Assembly (NCBI RefSeq): GCF_000189635.1 | Contig: NW_002476413.1 | Coordinates: forward strand, 248,001-312,000 | DNA length: 64,000 nucleotides | Source: Tetrahymena thermophila SB210 | Taxonomy: Eukaryota; Ciliophora; Oligohymenophorea; Hymenostomatida; Tetrahymenidae | Reading direction: 5' to 3' | Shown here: positions 1 to 12,500 of the stretch, piece by piece | Numbering within the stretch: position 1 is the stretch's first letter | How the letters are laid out: the number at the start of each line of letters is the position of its first letter | The notes under the pieces: generated by a model | The model's input: only the letters and a program-made list of their open reading frames with translations | Database searches by the model: none | What the model was told of the DNA's origin: nothing | Translations under genes and position numbers: made by a program

Positions 1-1605
1 TCTTCCAATTCAGATTGTAAGGCATCTTTATTTTAGATAATTTCTTAGTAAAGATTTAAGAGAGATTTCATAATAGGTCCAAAGCCTTCATTATCATAGA
101 TTTAGTGAATAGCACTAACAACTACAGTGTTACTGGCCATTATGTGTTGCATAACCTTAACAGGTTCGATAGTGGTTTTCATAAAAATATCAGCTAAAAT
201 AGGTGTGACTAAATTCTTGGCATTTGATTAGAAATTATCTAGCTATAAATTAACAAAAAATTATTATTAAAAGAACAACGAATTTTTATAGTAATAAATA
301 ATATTTGTTGAGTTATCTATTGTAAAAAAATATTCTAAAATATTTAAAAATGATAGTTACAATTTCTTTAAAGATAATATCAATGTTAGTTTCTGAAAGT
401 CTATTGTAGCCCTGGATGATTGATTTTCTGATTAAGTTCTTTTTCTCAAAATCTTTTTTTTCCATTTCCACTAAAATTCTTTGTCTTTCCTTTTCTTCTT
501 CAGTCATTCCTTATTCTTTCTTTTATTACTTCTCTAATTTCCACTTTTCTATTTCAGAGAGCTCCTTCTTTTCCTCCTTAGTATTTTTATTCTAATCTTT
601 TTGATTTCCTTTTTAAGATTATTCTTTTTCTTTGCTTGCAACAGAATTTGCACTGCTTCCTTTTAAAATAGATTTGATTTCCTTTTTTTCAGGTTTTAAT
701 TCTTCATTTTTTTCTTCAACATATTCATATTCGTCTTCATCTTCATCTTCAATATCATCATAATAACTTTCTTCTTCTTCATCATCATCTTCTAAATCAT
801 CACCATTTTCATCTTCCATATTTTCATCATCATCTTCTTCTTCGACATCTTATTCTTCATCATCATCTTCGACATCCTATTCTTCATCCTCTTCCTCTTC
901 TTCCATTTCATCTTCTTCTAAATCACTCAACTCTTCATCTTCTTCTTCAATATCATTATTACTTTCTTCAGTGAATCCTTCTTGATCAGGGTTATCATCA
1001 TCATCCTCTGGTAAAGATTTATTAGGACCATTTACTAATGAAATTGGAGCATTACTTTCCTCAACTAACTCTTTAACTTCAGCATCCTCAAGAATACCTT
1101 CTTCTTAAAAGAAAGGCTTGTATTATTTAACATCAGTTTTAATTGTAGTTGAAATATTATCTAAAAAGCTAAATAAATCATCTTCCCAACCATCAAGTTT
1201 TAACTCTTTGCTAAACCTTTTTTCTCCAGTTTTACCCTTTTTTTTACCCAATAATTTTTCAAAATATTTAATTTCCTCATCATCCATCTTGATTTTCTCT
1301 TCTAGTTATCTCTTCTCTCTTTCTTATCTTTACTTTTCAATTTGTTCGAGTTTCTTTCTCTTTAATTCTTCCTTTTCCTCTTGAGTTTACTATTATGATT
1401 TAAAATCCTTCTTATTCAATTCTTAGATCCTCTTTATTTGTTGCTCTTCTTATTCTTTTTATATCTTATCCATCATTATCTACTTCTTCTAATCTTTAGT
1501 TGAAGAGAAGAAAGTTTACTTTTTTTACTTCTTCTCCATTTTTTTTATTTTCCTATTTTATTTTCTATTAAAAACTGAAAATTTCTGGTCTACTCCTTTT
1601 AACAT
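1..1605 (-). CDS. NOM1/SGD1-like nucleolar MIF4G protein (5' part, runs off the left edge)
   Basis: Ciliate-code reading gives two exons in the window: 1605-361 (415 codons) and 242-1, with a phase-0 intron 243-360 (GTAACTATC...TTTATAG). The start ATG at 1605 is followed by a basic stretch (FNRKQNRKIKK) and a charged coiled-coil segment. Next come a short motif ending KYFEKLLGKKK with a following LKLDGWEDDLFSFLD, and a long Asp/Glu tract (about residues 205-290). After the tract the sequence reads QGYNRLSETNID and, across the splice, LVTPILADIFMKTTIEPVKV. This order (basic N-terminus, (E)KLLG motif, acidic tract, NRLSE at the start of a MIF4G domain) is that of NOM1/Sgd1, nucleolar proteins linked to 18S rRNA maturation. 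The rest of MIF4G and the MA3 domain lie beyond the edge. Family assignment is from memory of the NRLSE motif and layout. Confidence 0.72.
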
Positions 1606-2209
1606 ATCAGCATGATGAGTATCTTCGATTTCCCTAATTTTTATACATATTTAAACTTTTTAGTTTGTTGATGAAAGTTGTAATCAATAAAGCTTTACTC
1701 AGTCTCTTTGTTTTAAACTTATTATTTTTTTCCTTGTTTAGCGTTTTTATTAAATTTCATTTCTGATAAGTTGTTTTGATTGCAAAATATCTACTTTGTT
1801 TATTTATTAAAATTAATGATTAAACTCAATACACAAATAAATATATTTTTTACTTCTATTTACTAATAATTTGTAATTATTATTTCAATGCTTATTTTTA
1901 TCCGAAACTACATTTAACAATTAAATATATATAAGGAATCTATATAAACCAAAGATAGCAAAAGATATTTTAAAAGATCTACTAAAAACTAACAATACAA
2001 GAAATTTATTGATATCTTTTTTAAACAAACAATAAAATTTTGGTTTTATTTAGAATTAATATAAATTAAAAGATAAAATAGAAATAGTTTTAATGCCTTA
2101 ATAATTTAAATAAGTAATGCAAAATGTTTAGCTGATATTTGAAAAAATCAAAAAAGAAAGTTAGAATTAATAGTAAATTTTATAAATAATAGACTCTTTC
2201 CTATTAGGC
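1606..2209. other. AT-rich intergenic spacer between divergent genes
   Basis: This spacer separates the divergent 5' ends of the NOM1-like gene (-) and the helical-protein gene (+), so both promoters must lie here. I see runs of A/T and no convincing coding frame, RNA gene or repeat. Confidence 0.6.
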
Positions 2210-3163
2210 ATGAGTTCTAAATTAATTATCAATACATTTTTTTAGTTGCTTGTGGTAATCGAAAAGAATAATGAAGAAGGTATTCAAATTTGTAATATCC
2301 TCTAATTCACTTCAAATTTAAGTAAGAAAGTAATAGAAGTATTTGAAAATAAATACTTAGACCAACTTGATTTAGATGAATTAGATAAATTAGAATTGTT
2401 GAACACGCTTAAAATTATAACTCAAAATAAAATATAGATTAATGATTAAAATAAAGTGATAGATATTATTATTAAGATAATTTCGCATCTAGCAGCTATT
2501 CTTAAAAACATTACAAATATGATTCTCAAGTTAGAAATTGAAGCTAAATATTTAGAATTGCTATTTTCCCTCATTTTTAAAAATAATTTAAGTCAATAAA
2601 AATTTAATGTAGAATAACTAAATGTAATCTAAAATATTATAATTTAGAATATTAGATTTTTGAAATCAAAGACAATATAAATAATTGGTTAGAATTAATA
2701 GATTTTTTTAGATGATAATAACTAATTTATAATTAATAAATATCAAAATACAATTTATTGTTATTCTTTATTGATAATAATTTAGCTCTTTTTGATAGGA
2801 AATATATAATAAACGGATTTATAATTAAAACATGATGTCACCTAATTTTGGAAATATATCATATTACATTTTTTTTAAAAGAAGTAAGAGAAATAAATTC
2901 CATTTATATTTAAGAGATTATGCTAATTTATAATTATGCAAAACGATAGCTTATTTAACATTATACTAACTATGATTATTTAAAATAATGATATTCTTCA
3001 AAAAAATATGCTAGGTTGGGACTTAGAATTTATATTATCTATATTTGAAGAAGAAACATTAATCGATCTTATAATGAACGACTAATCCTTGCTTGATATT
3101 TTTAAAAAAATTAACCTTTAACCAAATTAATTACCAAAATTAAGCAAAATTTTACATTAATGA
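2210..3163 (+). CDS. Hypothetical helical protein, 317 aa
   Basis: A single uninterrupted ciliate-code frame runs from ATG at 2210 to TGA at 3161-3163, with many in-frame TAA/TAG codons. The product is rich in Leu, Ile, Asn, Lys and Gln. It has repeated amphipathic stretches such as LDQLDLDELDKLELLNTL and IIIKIISHLAAILKN, which suggests an all-helical, possibly armadillo/HEAT-like fold. There is no signal peptide, clear membrane span or recognised catalytic motif. The absence of TGA over 317 codons in a third-position AT-rich frame, and the ordinary composition, support a real gene. It is convergent with the GTPase gene at 3402. Function unknown. Confidence 0.7.
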
Positions 3164-3401
3164 GCTTAAATTATTTCATTTATATATTGTTATTTAATTT
3201 AATCATATAATTAATACTTTTATTTAAAATTTCATAAATATACACAGTAAAATCTATCTATCTATGTTAGTCACCTTCCAAGCTAAGAATCTTGCCCAAC
3301 ATAAAATTTAAAAATATTTTTAAAATCTTTAAGAAAATACCTTAATAAATTAAGTAGAAAATATGCTATTTGAATTATGATAAATTATTCTTTTTTATTC
3401 T

Positions 3402-5252
3402 TCAATAAAACGCATATGGGAATTTAGTTTTTTTTTTTGGGTGTTAGAAACTTGGTTATATTTCCTAAATAGGTTATTTGATTTTTTATACTTATTAAAT
3501 TGAATTTTAAGCAGATATCATTATGTTAATCCTAGTTTATTCAAGCTTTTGATTCAAATCTTTTTCTAAATCTTAGTCAATTATTAAATTCTTATTTTGT
3601 TTAAGAGCTTAATCTACCTATTTTTTGATAATTATATAATTTTCTTTAGCTTTTTAATAATTTTCGAGAAGCCTCTATTTTTAATCTATTGTTATGCTAC
3701 AATCCTAGCTTAACTATTAAATTTATTCTTCAAGATATTTGATTGTAATTTCGTCAGTGTAACTCATAGAGGCTTCTTAAATTCTATTATGAAGGATAGC
3801 AATTAGTTTTAACTCTTTTTACAAATTTTAATCTAAGATTTCTATTTATTATTATAGAGCTTGCATATCTTTTTAATGATTTTCTTTTTCCTATTAGAGA
3901 GTTTTTTTTCTTCTTATAGTATCATAATCTTTTACATCTACATATACTACGTAAGGTTCTTCATCATCATATTTTTCAGTTTACTCTTCTGTGATTTCCG
4001 TTGTATGCCCATGATAATCAACCGTGTGTTTGCACTCTCTACAATTGGTATTTCCACCAAATGCAGTGCAGTTTTACAGTTCGATACTACCTCTCTAGTA
4101 TAAACTCTCTAGTTCACATGGGTTATGGCAAAGTTTTTAACAATTGTAGCAGAAAGTGACTTTTTTGTCAAGAGTTTTCTATACAGTTTTTTATCTAGTT
4201 CTTTATTTTGTTTTATAGCGCATTCTAGGTACTGAGTTTGATTCAGGTCCGAGTTGACTAATCAAATTTTACACACTATTGATAGAGTTTTATTTTTGTT
4301 AAATATTTACTCTTTCTTACTCTATATATTTTATTTAAAACTATTTTTCACAAGCAATTTTAATCATAGATTCTTTCTTAACTAGTAATTCAAGAAGATC
4401 TTAGGTCTTCTGAGGCTGCATCTTTAAAGCAGTTTCAATCATTTCTTAGAATTGTTCAGCATTAGTTTACCAAAAATTATTACTTTATCTTTAAAGATTT
4501 TGGATTTTTTTGGAGTCTTAATTACAAAAATAGGACATTGGAATCAAGCAATCATTCTCGAAATAATAGTTGTAATCTAGAGGAATGTTCATGTCTTTCA
4601 ACACTTGCAATGCATCTATTTTCATAGGATTAATCACATTAGTAAAACAAACAATAAAATTCTTTTTGCATTCTTTAGTAAGCATACTCATAGCTTAGTT
4701 TATAAAATATTAAACTAAAAGATCTTTCTTATTGTCTTGAGCCTTGTGAATATACAAAATAGCATTTATTTCCGTGAGTTGCTGTACGCGAGCTATTATA
4801 TTTTTTATATGCTTTTAGTCTGCTTCAGCTCCCTCAGTATCTCCAAGTCCAGGAGTATCAACTAAAGTTAATATACACTTATCTCCTTCAACAGTATACA
4901 TATTACATTCTTTAGTTTAGCTTTTAGAGGACGAAATTCCAATATCAGATTATTTATTACTAAATTAATCCACATTACATTGAAGAATAAATTTTTGATC
5001 ATTAAAAGAAAAATGTTAAGTAATCCCAACTACACGCTCATCTTGAAAGCTGTTACCTATAGCTAGATTTAAAAACATGTTAATAGCAGTAGATTTTCCT
5101 GCACCTGTTTTCCCAATCATCAACAATTTTAAATGAGGTTTTTAAAATTATTCCATTCTTTTTTTTCTTTTTTTTATTTTGTTAGCAAATCTTTTTTTTG
5201 TTTTTATATTATTATTAAAAGAAACAAGAATTTCAATTAGCATTTCAAACAT
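3402..5252 (-). CDS. AIG1-like GTPase with C-terminal Cys/His-rich region and coiled coil
   Basis: Single exon, 616 codons, stop TGA at 3402-3404. The N-terminal domain has a P-loop GKTGAGKST near residue 40, a switch II DTPGLGD after a beta strand (ILTLV), and a FTNV motif in the place of the guanine-specificity loop. This combination is typical of AIG1/IAN-type and related GTPases, of which ciliates have many. A Cys/His-rich module follows (FCYNCQKLCHNPCE and later NTNCRECKHTVDYHGH), likely to bind metal. The last 200 or so residues are a charged coiled coil. The longest frame starts at 5252; in-frame ATGs at 5243 and 5156 (just before the P-loop domain) are possible alternatives. Predicted to be a cytosolic or membrane-associated GTPase; its substrate process cannot be read from sequence. 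Confidence 0.85.
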
Positions 5253-8047
5253 TTATTAAACTCAAGGATTAGAATATTTAAGAGCTTTTAAGGCAATTTA
5301 ATATCTTTTAGTAATAAAGTAGAAAAAGAAATATTAAAAGATGATAGATTGTAAGATAAAAATTAATATAAATATAATATATATTTGAAATAGATTATAA
5401 GACATCTCAATATAATTTAACATACTGTAAAGTTTCATATATTAGGGTAACACTAAATCCTGCTTTTAACCCCTCCATAAGCGCTTATTTAAGAAATTTT
5501 AAGAAAAATTTATGCCTTAATTTTAAGGTAAAATTACAAACCTTTTAAGGTGAATATTCTAAAATGCTTAACCCAAATATTCTAGTTAAAAATAAATATT
5601 TTATATTTCTAATCTATATATTCTATTTAAAAACAAAAATTCTAATTTTTATAACTTAAATACTCTAAATTATTTATTTAAATATTCTAACTTAAATATT
5701 CTAAATTGCTTTATTTAAAAAAAAAAGTTTTTATGAGTACTGAAAACTGCGATTAAATAATGAGGATAAGTATTCTAGCCATAAAGTTGCCATTCATTAA
5801 ACGAATTAAGCTAATATGATAATGTATCAATATTTCTCTAATTTCATTCTACAAAAAATATGCTAATTCAATAAATATAAGATTAAAATTTAAACTAAAA
5901 TTGGGGTTACGATGATAATTTATCATGATGTCTAGATATAGAATGAAGTGTCTGTGTATACATCTCTAATATGGTATTTCTAAGATTGAGCAAGGAAACA
6001 AATTTAACCTATCAGCTTATCAGCTGAAGGTATTATTGAAATTAATATTGGTTTACAAAAGTAAATTTATCAATACTTAACTGTCAAAATATCATCAAAA
6101 TTTAGTAAAAGTATTTTTTAACTCAACATAAAGTTTGAAATTATACTATCCCCTCATTTACTCTTTCTTGCATATTTTTTAGCGAAATCATATGTCTATA
6201 AAAATTTTAATAAATAAAATAAATAACTAGCCCTTTATAATTTTGATTATATTTATTTTTTTTTTTAAATATTAAGCATATTCAATATTATTTATTAAGA
6301 GTATTAAAGAAGTTGAAAGGAATTTAAATAAAATTCAGACTCTTTTGGTTTCCCTTATACAATTAGTATTAGATTTAGTATTAATATAAAAATTTATAGA
6401 TAATTTAGTTGAAGACATTATGTAAATAATCAGATATCAGTTTTAAATTTTGCTTGTAAAATAAATTTCATTGTTAGTTTTCAAATTAAGTTATTAAAAA
6501 TGTATGAATGAATAATAAAATATTATTTTTGGATATTAATTTAAAATTTTTACAATTTTTTAAAAGTAATTCTAATTCCATGGATTTTGCATTTAGTTTT
6601 ATGAATAAAGAGTTATAAATATTAAATTATTATTTAATCTTTTGATTTGAGCAATATTTTAGGTATTGGTTTTCAACAATTAAAATCGAAGTTAATTTTT
6701 TTTTTTGCAAATTGTGATATAAATTGATATCATTTATTTAAATTATCCAATGAAATTTGTAAAATTTAAGCAAAAAAAATAGAAGGTAATAAAAATAGGA
6801 TGAAATATGTTCAATACATAAATACATATTTTCTTTTTAAAAATAAAATATTTTTAATCAATGCAATATTTATAATATAATTAGATGTAATAAAGTATAA
6901 AGTAACATGTAAGTATTTTATTGAAAAAAAATAGTAAAAATTGAAACATTTTTTAAAATAAGAAAATTTAATCATTTAATTTTTTACTTCTGAATTTGAA
7001 TTTGTGTGTAATCTTTATAGAGATTAATATCAAAAATATTAAAATATCAATAAAAAATAATTATTTTTCTGGCTTTATTAAAATTTATTAATATTTTATA
7101 ATTTTATGCTTTACTCGCTCTACAAAAAAAGTAAGTCCCTTTTATTTATTAAAAAATAGTAAATTTGATTTTTAAATATTTAGTAAAAATGATACTTACA
7201 AATTATTGAAAATGTATGTAAGTAAGCATGAATGAGTTTATTAAAAACTACTAAAATATTAACAAATATAAATACTTGAATTAGTTGAATTGCTAAATAA
7301 TTAATTAATATGTAGGAGTAAATTGCGTCAATAGAAATAAATTTTGTTTTATTTATTATTTGCTACTAATAAATAATAGTTGGAGAGTAATCAAATTTAA
7401 AAGTAAATAAAAATTAAGCAGGAAAAACTCCATAAAATATGATAGAATCTTATTTACATTTGAGTTTTAAATAATTTTTATCATGAAAAAATGAGTAATT
7501 CATTTATTTATTGATTAGTCTTTCTGTTTAATTCAAAAAAAATTTACATTTATATCAAAGAAGAAAAAACAGTGTAATTCGATAAATTAAAAGAAAATTT
7601 ACATCTGAATGCTAAAATTTTGATTCGAAAAATTAAAAAAAAAACAAAAATCAACATTTAAAATAGTATGATTTATTTTACATTAGTAATGAAGCAAACA
7701 TTAAATATTTGAAATACATTTAAATTTATCTATATAAAGAGAATAATAAAAGTGTAATCGATGCTTGAAATTAGTGTATTGAAATTGCAATTTAGAGGTT
7801 TACATTGGGGATATATAGAGCAAATTTAATATAGTATTTTATTGATATTTAGAAAGATAGATATATAGATATGAGATTATTTAAGAAGATTGATTGAGTT
7901 AATAGAATTTAATGAGTTTATTAATTAGTTAATATATTAGTGGGAAGATTTTATATAACAAAGTAAGAATATTTTTAATAAATTAGGTGAGTTAGTTAGT
8001 CATTCATTTAGTCGTTTTATAATAAATAAATTTTTATTGCACAATAA
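5253..8047. other. 2.8-kb AT-rich intergenic region
   Basis: It lies upstream of the AIG1-like GTPase and downstream of the Q/N-rich gene. The left third carries a degenerate AAATATTCTA-type repeat (annotated separately). The rest is A/T runs with frequent stops in all frames; no gene, tRNA or clear structured RNA was recognised. Confidence 0.55.
5545..5715. repeat. Degenerate AAATATTCTA short repeat tract
   Basis: The motif AAATATTCTA or close variants (TATTCTAG, AATTCTAA, AATACTCTAAA) recurs about ten times at irregular spacing of 12-25 bp. It looks like a decayed minisatellite in noncoding DNA. Confidence 0.5.
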
Positions 8048-9505
8048 TCAATAAAATAGAACTCTTTGTTAGATTTACTAGATGTTCTACTTTTAGCTGT
8101 ATTGTTATTATAACTTGTTAGATTGTATTTGGTAGAGTCTTTGTCTTAAATTTGATTGAACAGGGTTTAATTTTCTCTCAGGTTTTACATAGATACTTCC
8201 TTCGGGTGTGTATTATTCTTGGTTTTATCTTTCGCTGTAGAATAAACAACCATAGTAAAATTCTTCGATATTTTTGGAGGCAGCGTGGCTCTTGAAGATT
8301 CTTGTGAAGTAGTAAAATTTGTTGCTGAACAATCTTGCAGCTTGCTTTCTGATTTCAGATAAAATTTACAATTATTCTTGATTGAAATTGAGCTTTTACT
8401 CAAATTCTTAGACGACAGTGGTCTTTTTTTACATATTGCTAATTTCTTGCAAGTGAGGGAATAAAAGGAGGAAATGCTTTTGATTGCAGCTGATTGGGAA
8501 TGCCATTTTGATAAATTCAACGACATCGTCTCTGTTTTATTGTTTGTATACTTTTTTTAAGTTTTCGATCAATGGTTTCAAGAGAGTTTTGTAGAAATTT
8601 TTAAGTTTGTTGGAGTTGTTGTCAAATAAATACTTCTTAGATTAGCTTGTTTTGTGTATGTTTTATTGGGTGGTTGATGGCTTTTCTTAACTGTTTTATT
8701 CGCTTTCTTATTCATCATCAGAGTTTTCTAGCTTTGTTTCGAAGATGGCGTTATTAATTGGCTACTTAGGTTGGTTTGGGTAGACATTGAAGGTGTTTTA
8801 TTCAATGATTTTATTTTAATGTTAGTCTTACTATTAATATTGGTGTATATTTTATGCTTATTCTTATTATTATTAATATTGCTAAGTTTATTAATACTAA
8901 GGTATTTGCTAATCGCATTGAGTTTATTAATTTTATAAATTTGATTATTGTGAGATAGGCAAGTTCAAGAATTGATTTTCTTAATAGATGAAGCTGGGGT
9001 TTTCAAATTTAGGTTGAGGACAGTCACTTAAAAAGAAATTATCATTTTGGAAGTTAAACTGAGATACTTGAATCTAAAAGTTGTTGCCGATAAAGTTGTT
9101 GTCTTGATTATTTTAGAATGTAGTTATCAATTAATTCTATTAATTGGTATTGAAAAAATTATTTTAGAACACGCTCTAGTTAAATCCAATAACGTTTGAC
9201 TCATTTTTCCATTCTTATTCGTATGGCTTTTCTTCAATTTTAGGTTAAATTTAATCCAAGATTTATTGAGTTTTATCAGGAATGCTTTTGACATTTATTT
9301 TACCTGAGAAGAGCTATTCATTGACATAGTCTTCGAACAAATTAAGTTGTTACTCGAAGACATTAGTAGACTCACTGAGGTATTCTTCTTAGAAACCAAA
9401 ATGTTGTTATTTTTATTAGTCTTGATATTGTTATAGTTCTTCAGTGGAGTCGTTGTTGACTGCACAGTTGGCAAATAAGTATTAGCAGTTGGTGGCGTAT
9501 TGCAT
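8048..9505 (-). CDS. Glutamine/asparagine-rich protein, 485 aa
   Basis: One exon in ciliate code from ATG at 9505 to TGA at 8048-8050. The first half is strongly Q/N-rich with Phe and Tyr spacers (VFQNNFFNTNQQNQL, then a dense Gln tract around residues 190-245), which resembles a prion-like or intrinsically disordered domain. Many Gln codons there are TAA/TAG. From about residue 275 a different, structured-looking region begins (KLKNFYKTLLKPLIENLKK, then FIKMAFPISCNQKHFLLLFP), followed by another helical stretch and a Gln-rich tail. No known enzymatic motif was found. The two-part layout suggests a scaffold or RNA/condensate-associated role, but that is inference only. Confidence 0.8.
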
Positions 9506-12500
9506 TTATTAATAAATAGTTATATTCAAGGTTAAAGTTAAATAAGTATAAAGATTATTTGTTTTGTTTGAATATTTTGTTAATTTTGTTTTAATCAATT
9601 AATTATAATCTTTCTCTGTCCTACTTTTTTACAAATAAATGAAATTAATTGATAGAGGACTGACTGTACTGTATGATTTTTAATTTATTAATGTTAAGGT
9701 TTCTTTCTTAGGTAGATTCGAAGCTTTGAAGGCTAATTAAGCGATTGTCATTATTTATTAAATGAACGAATGAATAATAATATTCCTAAGGTATTAATTT
9801 GTTGTGAGATAATAAATTCTTAATTTAATTAAAAAAATAGGTAGTGGGTAGAAGAGATGATTTTTGTTATTTAATTTATTATTCAAATTCATTATAGTGT
9901 AATCACAAGTCAATTGGTTTTAATTTTTTATACAAGAGCATTCAAATTACTCCACCGGATGGGTGATTTGATTTAGTTAGGTTTTCTTCGTCGGATTAAA
10001 ATAAATATTTAGTAGATTCATATTTTATTGATAATCAATCACAAAAATTATCAAGATATATTTTAAAAGACTAAAGTTACAAATACAAGACATTGGGTGA
10101 GTTAATATTTTTTTTATATTTAATAATGAGAAGGAGATTATGGCTTCATTACACATTTATTTTTTATGTAAATGAAAGAAAGATGTTGGTAATAGTTGAT
10201 TATTTGTTTGATCATATTTCTCTTTATGTAATGAAGAATTTCTAGTAATTACAATTTATTATAGACTATGAATGACATTGGAAATCGAAACGGAGCAACT
10301 ATTTCTTACAAGAAAAAAATGTACAATCTACAAATCTGATGCAATAGATAAAGAATAAACACAAATATTAATTAATTCTACCTCTTAATAAATAACACCA
10401 TAATAAATATTGCATTTTTAGTAAGAATATTTTTATTGAGAGAGGGGTAGGAAAATAAATAAATAAGTAGGCTGGTATTGTTTTAATTTTGCAAATGAAA
10501 AATTAAATTAAATTTATAAAATTGATAAATTAGGAGATAGAGACACTACTCTAAACAAAGTTTGCGTTTAAATGTAATTAGTTGAATATAATACTTACAA
10601 AATACTCAAAGAATTATGAAGATTTTCAAAATTTAAGTAGAAATGTTATTCATTTTTTTAAAATTTTACTTGAAATTAAATATCTCTTTTCATTTATATT
10701 GGAGATTACATGTGATAAATAAAAGAAATATCTATAGTTCATGTAAGCCTTAGCGCAGCTATTATTAATTTTACATATAGCTCGAAAAATATCTTTGAGT
10801 TTTACCACTTTCTACTCTAATTCATAGCAATATTAATGAATGAGAAGTTGTTAAATTAATCTAATTAAGAAACAAATTTTTAATCACACATCAAATATTT
10901 TCTTTTTGATATCAAGTAACTAAGATTTATCACTCTTAATCTAATTAATTCTTATCTGAAAGCATTTAAATTTTTTACCTTTGCCAGTCAATATCAGATG
11001 ATACATGCAAGTTAACTTACAAATACTTTCTAATTCTACTATTACTCTAAAGTATGTACTCGCTTATTCTTTTAAAAGTTAAAACTAATTCTCTACATCA
11101 TTTTTATTTTAACTAGCTTTGATTTAAAATATTTAGATTTTATAATTTCTAAGTTTAAAACTTCTTAAAAAGTATTTAAGGAAAAGGGAGTCCAAAATTA
11201 GAAGTAATTGTGAAGCCCACTAACCAATAATTTATTTATTTAATAAACTGATTTGTATTTGGCATAATATAGTTCAAAATTCTAATTTTATTCTTATAAT
11301 TTAACAAATCTTAATTCGCACTCTATTTCATTTTAATGATTTATTATGAATTTATTATTTGACACTATCATGCAAGAATTCCACTAAAAAAACCTATTTC
11401 ACAAAGTAAATCTAGTAAAATCATTCAATTTATGATTTATTGAAGTTAATATCAAACTAATAAAATTAAATGGAAATTTTTATATAAAATTTCAGATTTT
11501 GATAAATTGAACTAGTAATGTTCCTAAAAATTAAGTAAAAAAAATTTTTAACACATTTTCGAATTCGATTTGAAAATTTTTCTTAATATTTTTTTTTAGA
11601 TTCCTCTTTTAAAATAATTAATTTGATTATTCACTTTCTCCCACTTAGTTTTACAGGATATATTATTTTTCTAAACCTAAATCTATTAATATTTTAAAGC
11701 TTTTTTTCTCTTAAATTTAAAGATTTAACTGTTGGTAATACTTTGTTATTTACATGTGAATGAATGTAAGTAAGTTAAAAAATCATGAAAAATAATTAAA
11801 AAGGACCAATTTTATTTTAAGATTTTAAGATACTGAACACAAACTCTAAATTAGCTGGTGGAAAATTTTTTCAAATTTTTCATTGCAATATTGATTGAAA
11901 AATTTATGGGAAACATTACTAAATATAAAATATTTGGAATATAAATTAAATTATGTGCAAAGAAAATTATGTAAAACATAATTTTTATTTCAACGAAAGA
12001 CTTTCTTTGATTTCAGAAAATTAATAATATAGACAGATATATTTTTAATCAAATAGATGAGATATTAGTAAAGATACAACTAAAAAATTTGATATCTTAT
12101 TAATGACAAAAATAATTTAAATCGTGGTATGGTCGGAAATTATAAGCAAAAATAATTAATATAATCCACTTTATAATACTCACTTACATATAATTTCTAA
12201 ATAAGTATTTTCCAAACATAATCAAACTTCATATAAATTACATCTTACTCCTTGATTAATTGTTAGAGAAAATTACTACTCTAAGGTACATATCTTACTT
12301 TTATTTCACATAATTGTTATTTTTCTTATTGAAAGTGTTTTGTTTGATTGTTAAAATTTCTCAAAATTAATTCAAAAAAGAATAGATAATAAATGTATTT
12401 AAACAATAAAAGTGGTTTTGTAGCCCTTTTCTAATAAAAATTAATAGATTTGCTGGGAATCTTATCAAAAAAGACATAAATCCTTCCCAAACTGTTTAAT

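Noticed and set aside
1118-1384. Ser/Leu/Phe-rich plus-strand frame
   Set aside because: It is the reverse complement of the Lys/Glu-rich region of the NOM1-like gene.
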